A stretch of DNA of 25,061 bases from JACKNG01 sp040904625. GTDB lineage: Bacteria; Pseudomonadota; Gammaproteobacteria; Ga0077536. Under the pieces are notes generated by a model. That model made no database searches and was not told where the DNA came from. It worked only from the letters and a program-made list of their open reading frames with translations. Position numbers and translations under genes: made by a program. The stretch is from positions 1 to 25,061 of the forward strand of contig JBBDTC010000215.1 of the NCBI GenBank assembly GCA_040904625.1, read 5' to 3'. Of this stretch, positions 22,128 through 25,061 are shown piece after piece (within the stretch, counting starts at the first letter, position 1; the number at the start of each line of letters is the position of its first letter).

Positions 22128-22955
22128 TTAACGCTTGTTACGGCGTCGGACGATGGCATTGTCCGTACGCTTGTTATGGCGAGTCTTGTGGCCCTTGGTG
22201 GGTTGTCCCCACGGGCTCACCGGATGACGGCCGCCGGAAGTACGCCCTTCACCGCCGCCATGCGGATGATCGACAGGGTTCATGGCGACGCCTCGCACGG
22301 TCGGGCGGACACCGCGCCAACGCTTGGCGCCCGCTTTGCCGAGGCTGCGCAGGCCATGTTCCTGATTGCCGACTTCACCGATGGTGGCGCGGCATTCGAT
22401 AGGCACCTTGCGCATCTCGCCGGAGCGCAGGCGCAGGGTGGCGTGCGTGCCTTCGCGCGCGACATATTGGATGCCGGCGCCGGCGCTACGCCCCATCTGG
22501 GCGCCGCGGCCGGGCTTGAGCTCGACGCAGTGGACCAGGGTGCCGACCGGGATGTTGCGCAGCGGCATGCAATTGCCGGCCTGGATGGGCGCATCGACTC
22601 CCGAGCGCAGCACCGCGCCGGCGGCAACGTTCCTGGGTGCAATGATGTAGCGCCGTTCACCGTCGGCATAGAGCAGCAGCGCGATGTGCGACGTGCGGTT
22701 GGGATCGTATTCGATACGTTCGACCGTCGCGTTGATGCCGTCCTTGTTGCGCTTGAAATCGATGACTCGATAACGCTGCTTATGGCCACCGCCGCGATGG
22801 CGCACCGTGATGCGGCCCTGGTTGTTGCGCCCTGATTTGCGCTCCTGCTTCTCGACCAGCGGTTCGTACGGCTGCCCCTTGTGCAGCCCCTTGGTAGAGG
22901 CCGCGAGGACGCCGCGTCGCCCGGGGGACGTCGGTTTTGATCTAATGAGTGCCAT
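22128..22955 (-). CDS. rplB: 50S ribosomal protein L2
   Basis: L2, 275 aa, is one of the largest and most conserved 50S proteins, near the peptidyl-transferase centre. Marks are TPGRRG-like SPGRRGVLAASTKGLHKG, RQRYRVIDFKRNKDG-like region, LKPGRGAQMGRSAGAGIQYV and the C-terminal NPVDHPHGGGEGRTSGG. The conserved His at about 231 in DHPHGGGEG is present. Length is close to E. coli (273). It lies 14 bp after rplW. Confidence 0.99.
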   Translation of the reverse strand: MALIRSKPTSPGRRGVLAASTKGLHKGQPYEPLVEKQERKSGRNNQGRITVRHRGGGHKQRYRVIDFKRNKDGINATVERIEYDPNRTSHIALLLYADGERRYIIAPRNVAAGAVLRSGVDAPIQAGNCMPLRNIPVGTLVHCVELKPGRGAQMGRSAGAGIQYVAREGTHATLRLRSGEMRKVPIECRATIGEVGNQEHGLRSLGKAGAKRWRGVRPTVRGVAMNPVDHPHGGGEGRTSGGRHPVSPWGQPTKGHKTRHNKRTDNAIVRRRNKR

Positions 22956-22969
22956 TTCTCAGCTCGTCC

Positions 22970-23266
22970 TTATTCGCCCGCGGCGAAATCGATCTCGTGG
23001 CCTTCCTTCAACTTGACGAAAGCCTTCTTCCAGGAGTTGTGGAAACCCGTGCGGTTACGAAAACGGCGCATCTTCGCGCGCACGACGGAAGTCGTTACCG
23101 ACTCCACCTCGACCTTGAACAACACTTCGACGGCTGCCTTGATCTCGGGCTTGGTGGCATCGCGCAGTACCTTGAACATGTATTGGCGGTGCAGTTCCTG
23201 CGCACGCGCACCTTTTTCCGTGATCCTGGGCTCGACAAGGACTTGCAACAGCCGTTCCTGATTCAT
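22970..23266 (-). CDS. rplW: 50S ribosomal protein L23
   Basis: L23, 98 aa, is at the exit-tunnel rim and is the docking site for trigger factor and SRP in E. coli. Blocks are LLQVLVEPRITEKGARAQE, ATKPEIKAAVEVLFKVEVES and the end WKKAFVKLKEGHEIDF. Its ATG overlaps the rplD stop by 4 bp (ATGA), so translation is coupled. Confidence 0.98.
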   Translation of the reverse strand: MNQERLLQVLVEPRITEKGARAQELHRQYMFKVLRDATKPEIKAAVEVLFKVEVESVTTSVVRAKMRRFRNRTGFHNSWKKAFVKLKEGHEIDFAAGE

Positions 23267-23880
23267 TTGAGCGCCGCCTCCAGATCGGTCAATGCATCCG
23301 CCGTGATGACGACGTGGTCGTAGGACACCAGCAGCACGGGATCGAGGGCGCCGACTTCGACCATGCCCACGCCTGGTATGTTGCGGGCAGCGAGGAACAC
23401 GTTGTCCTCGATCTCGCGGGAGACCAGCAGCACGCGTTTGACGCCGAGTTTTTCCAGCGCCGCGACGGCGAGTTTGGTCCTGGGCGCCTCGAGGTTGAAG
23501 TCATCGACCACAATCAGACGCTCCAGGCGCACCAGCTCTGACAGAATCGCGCGCAGCGCGCCGCGATACATCTTGCGATTGACCTTCTGCTCGTAGTTGC
23601 GCGGCTTGGCGGCGAAGGCGCGGCCACCGCCGCGCCAGATCGGGCCACGGGTCGTACCCGCGCGGGCGCGGCCGGTACCTTTCTGGCGCCATGGCTTGGC
23701 GCCGCCGCCGGCGACTTCGGCGCGCGTCTTCTGTGCCTTGGTGCCCGAACGCGCGCCGGCCAGATAGGCCGTCACGACCTGGTGCACCAGCGCCTCGTTG
23801 AAATCGCGGCCGAAGACTTCGTCCGCAACCGTCACCTGGCCGCCGCCGCTGCCGGTTAATGTCTGCAATTGCAATTCCAT
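23263..23880 (-). CDS. rplD: 50S ribosomal protein L4
   Basis: L4, 205 aa, has an extended loop into the exit tunnel and, in E. coli, represses the S10 operon. The start is ATG 23880 (MELQLQTL), matching the E. coli MELVLKD start. An in-frame GTG at 23889 overlaps the rplC stop and is less likely. The loop blocks GAKPWRQKGTGRARAGTTRG and PIWRGGGRAFAAKPRNYEQK are present. The C-terminal domain ends in TADALTDLEAALK. It overlaps rplW by 4 bp. The autoregulatory role here is by analogy only. Confidence 0.98.
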   Translation of the reverse strand: MELQLQTLTGSGGGQVTVADEVFGRDFNEALVHQVVTAYLAGARSGTKAQKTRAEVAGGGAKPWRQKGTGRARAGTTRGPIWRGGGRAFAAKPRNYEQKVNRKMYRGALRAILSELVRLERLIVVDDFNLEAPRTKLAVAALEKLGVKRVLLVSREIEDNVFLAARNIPGVGMVEVGALDPVLLVSYDHVVITADALTDLEAALK

Positions 23881-23885
23881 CGTAC

Positions 23886-24536
23886 TCACTGCCCTTTGCG
23901 CGCTTTGACGGCGTGGTGAATCATGACTTCGCCGCCGCTTGCACCCGGAACCGCGCCCTTGATCAGGAGCAGGTTGCGCTCGACATCCACGCGGACCACT
24001 TCGAGACCCTGCGCGGTGCGCCGCTTGTTGCCCATGTGTCCGGCCATCTTCTTGCCCTTGAACACGCGGCCCGGAGTCTGGTTCTGGCCTATCGATCCCG
24101 GCACGCGATGTGACAGCGAGTTGCCGTGGGTCGCGTCCTGGGTGCGGAAGTTGTGCCGCTTGACCACGCCAGCGAAGCCCTTGCCAATGGTGGTTCCGGT
24201 CACGTCGACTACCTGCCCGTTCTCGAACAGATCGACTTTGAGCTCCGACCCGGGCGCGAGTTCGGCGCTCTCGGTTCCGTCGAGGCGAAACTCCCAGAAT
24301 CCGTCGCCGGCATCCACGCCAGCCTGCTTGAACTCCCCCGCGATCGGCCGCGTGATCCGGTTCGGATGCTTGGTACCCTTCGTAACCTGCACCGCGTGAT
24401 AGCCATCGGACTCCACGGTCTTCAGGCGCGTCACCCGATTGGGGGGGACCTCGACCACCGTCACCGGCGTGGACACGCCGTCTTCGGAAAATATACGGGT
24501 CATGCCCCGCTTCACACCGACTAAACCAAGGCTCAT
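23886..24536 (-). CDS. rplC: 50S ribosomal protein L3
   Basis: L3, 216 aa, starts 50S assembly with L24. The start is MSLGLVGVKRGMTRIFSEDG. Marks are KGFAGVVKRHNFRTQDATHG and GSIGQNQTPGRVFKGKKMAG, whose Gln in GQNQTPG is the residue methylated by PrmB in E. coli. The end has IHHAVKARKGQ. It lies 19 bp after rpsJ. The Gly/Lys-rich finger that approaches the peptidyl-transferase centre appears normal. Confidence 0.99.
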   Translation of the reverse strand: MSLGLVGVKRGMTRIFSEDGVSTPVTVVEVPPNRVTRLKTVESDGYHAVQVTKGTKHPNRITRPIAGEFKQAGVDAGDGFWEFRLDGTESAELAPGSELKVDLFENGQVVDVTGTTIGKGFAGVVKRHNFRTQDATHGNSLSHRVPGSIGQNQTPGRVFKGKKMAGHMGNKRRTAQGLEVVRVDVERNLLLIKGAVPGASGGEVMIHHAVKARKGQ

Positions 24537-24555
24537 GGTTGTTCTCCCGATTCGC

Positions 24556-24867
24556 CTAGTTCAACTTGATTTGCACATCGACCCCGGCGGCGAGATCGAG
24601 TTTCATCAAGGCGTCGACGGTCTTGTCCGTTGGATTGACGATGTCGAGCAGACGCTTGTGTGTGCGAATCTCGTATTGGTCGCGCGCGTCCTTGTTGACG
24701 TGCGGCGAGACCAGGACCGTGAACCGTTCCTTTTTCGTCGGCAACGGGATCGGCCCCTTGACCTGGGCTCCGGTTCGCTTCGCCGTTTCGACAATCTCTT
24801 TCGTCGATTGATCGATCAAGCGATGGTCGAACGCCTTGAGCCGGATTCTGATTACTTGCTGGTTCAT
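24556..24867 (-). CDS. rpsJ: 30S ribosomal protein S10 (NusE)
   Basis: S10, 103 aa, is a 30S head protein and also NusE, the partner of NusB in transcription antitermination. Blocks are IRIRLKAFDHRLIDQSTKEI, TGAQVKGPIPLPTKKERFTV and HVNKDARDQYEIRTHKRLLD. Length equals E. coli. It begins the S10 block. No good Shine-Dalgarno is seen before ATG 24867 (CAGAAG at about 21 nt is too far and weak), which is odd for such a highly expressed gene. Confidence 0.99.
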   Translation of the reverse strand: MNQQVIRIRLKAFDHRLIDQSTKEIVETAKRTGAQVKGPIPLPTKKERFTVLVSPHVNKDARDQYEIRTHKRLLDIVNPTDKTVDALMKLDLAAGVDVQIKLN

Positions 24868-25004
24868 TTTGATTCGTATGTAAACTTCTGTTTATGGCTT
24901 GCGAGCCCCGCCGCGCGGGAGATCGATCAGCCGTTTGCTCTCTGCGGGAACGCTACTATTTACCTTCAACGGGCCTTCAACGCCCCTCAGCGGAGCAGCG
25001 ATGC
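24868..25004 (-). promoter_or_regulatory. tuf-rpsJ intergenic leader
   Basis: This 137-bp gap separates the tuf stop from rpsJ. It holds a direct repeat CCTTCAACG at 24963-24971 and 24974-24982 (plus strand; TTGAAGG on the minus strand). A small GC hairpin CCCGC-CGC-GCGGG is at 24907-24919. The TTGAAG could be a -35 box, but the matching -10 (TAGTAG) is poor. No T-tailed terminator is seen, so tuf transcripts may read into the S10 block. A promoter or leader-type control is possible but not shown. Confidence 0.35.
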
Positions 25005-25061
25005 TCACTCGAGGATTTTGGCGACGACGCCGGCGCCGACGGTACGTCCACCCTCGCGAAT
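25005..25061 (-). CDS. tuf: elongation factor Tu, C-terminal end (partial)
   Basis: Only the last 18 codons are in the window. They read IREGGRTVGAGVVAKILE followed by TGA, the standard C-terminus of EF-Tu, the GTPase that brings aminoacyl-tRNA to the ribosome. The rest lies beyond the right edge. Direct contact of tuf with rpsJ suggests the str block (rpsL-rpsG-fusA-tuf) is upstream. Confidence 0.95.
   Translation of the reverse strand: MREGGRTVGAGVVAKILE

Overview
The window looks like a piece of a high-GC gammaproteobacterial chromosome. The evidence is the complete ribosomal-protein cluster in the S10-spc-alpha order, ending in rpsM-rpsK-rpsD-rpoA-rplQ with secY and rpmJ in the gammaproteobacterial places. 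RpoA has an alpha-CTD whose R265 falls at the E. coli position. The tuf gene lies directly upstream of rpsJ, as in pseudomonads and xanthomonads and unlike E. coli. The species cannot be named from sequence alone; a Xanthomonadales- or Steroidobacter-like lineage is only a guess.

Right half (about 11.4-25.06 kb, all minus strand, so read from right to left): the 3' end of tuf, a 137-bp gap, then rpsJ-rplC-rplD-rplW-rplB-rpsS-rplV-rpsC-rplP-rpmC-rpsQ (S10 block), rplN-rplX-rplE-rpsN-rpsH-rplF-rplR-rpsE-rpmD-rplO-secY-rpmJ (spc block), and rpsM-rpsK-rpsD-rpoA-rplQ (alpha block). Gaps are 0-40 bp, with several 1-4 bp start/stop overlaps. A GC hairpin with a T-rich tail closes the run just after rplQ. 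No gene is missing or inserted.

Left half (1-11.4 kb) is a mixed accessory region: a LolA-like periplasmic lipoprotein-sorting protein (minus); a DUF2189 membrane protein and an AtoE-type short-chain fatty acid transporter (both plus); a two-gene minus-strand signalling unit; an LLM-class (F420-type) flavin oxidoreductase (plus); and a lipoprotein-like alpha/beta hydrolase (minus).

The most interesting part is the signalling unit at 4.5-8.9 kb. The upstream gene encodes a soluble PAS-HisKA-HATPase-REC-HPt hybrid histidine kinase. The downstream gene encodes a fusion of a Ser/Thr protein kinase, a response-regulator receiver and an EAL (c-di-GMP phosphodiesterase) domain. All key catalytic residues appear intact. 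Together they could form one phosphorelay controlling both Ser/Thr phosphorylation and c-di-GMP breakdown.

Two related palindromic elements (about 65 bp) lie in the two gaps between convergent genes (3992/4499 and 10333/10462). They look like REP/MITE-type dispersed repeats. Other strong hairpins lie at 91-124, 4138-4171, 4326-4342 and 9325-9351.
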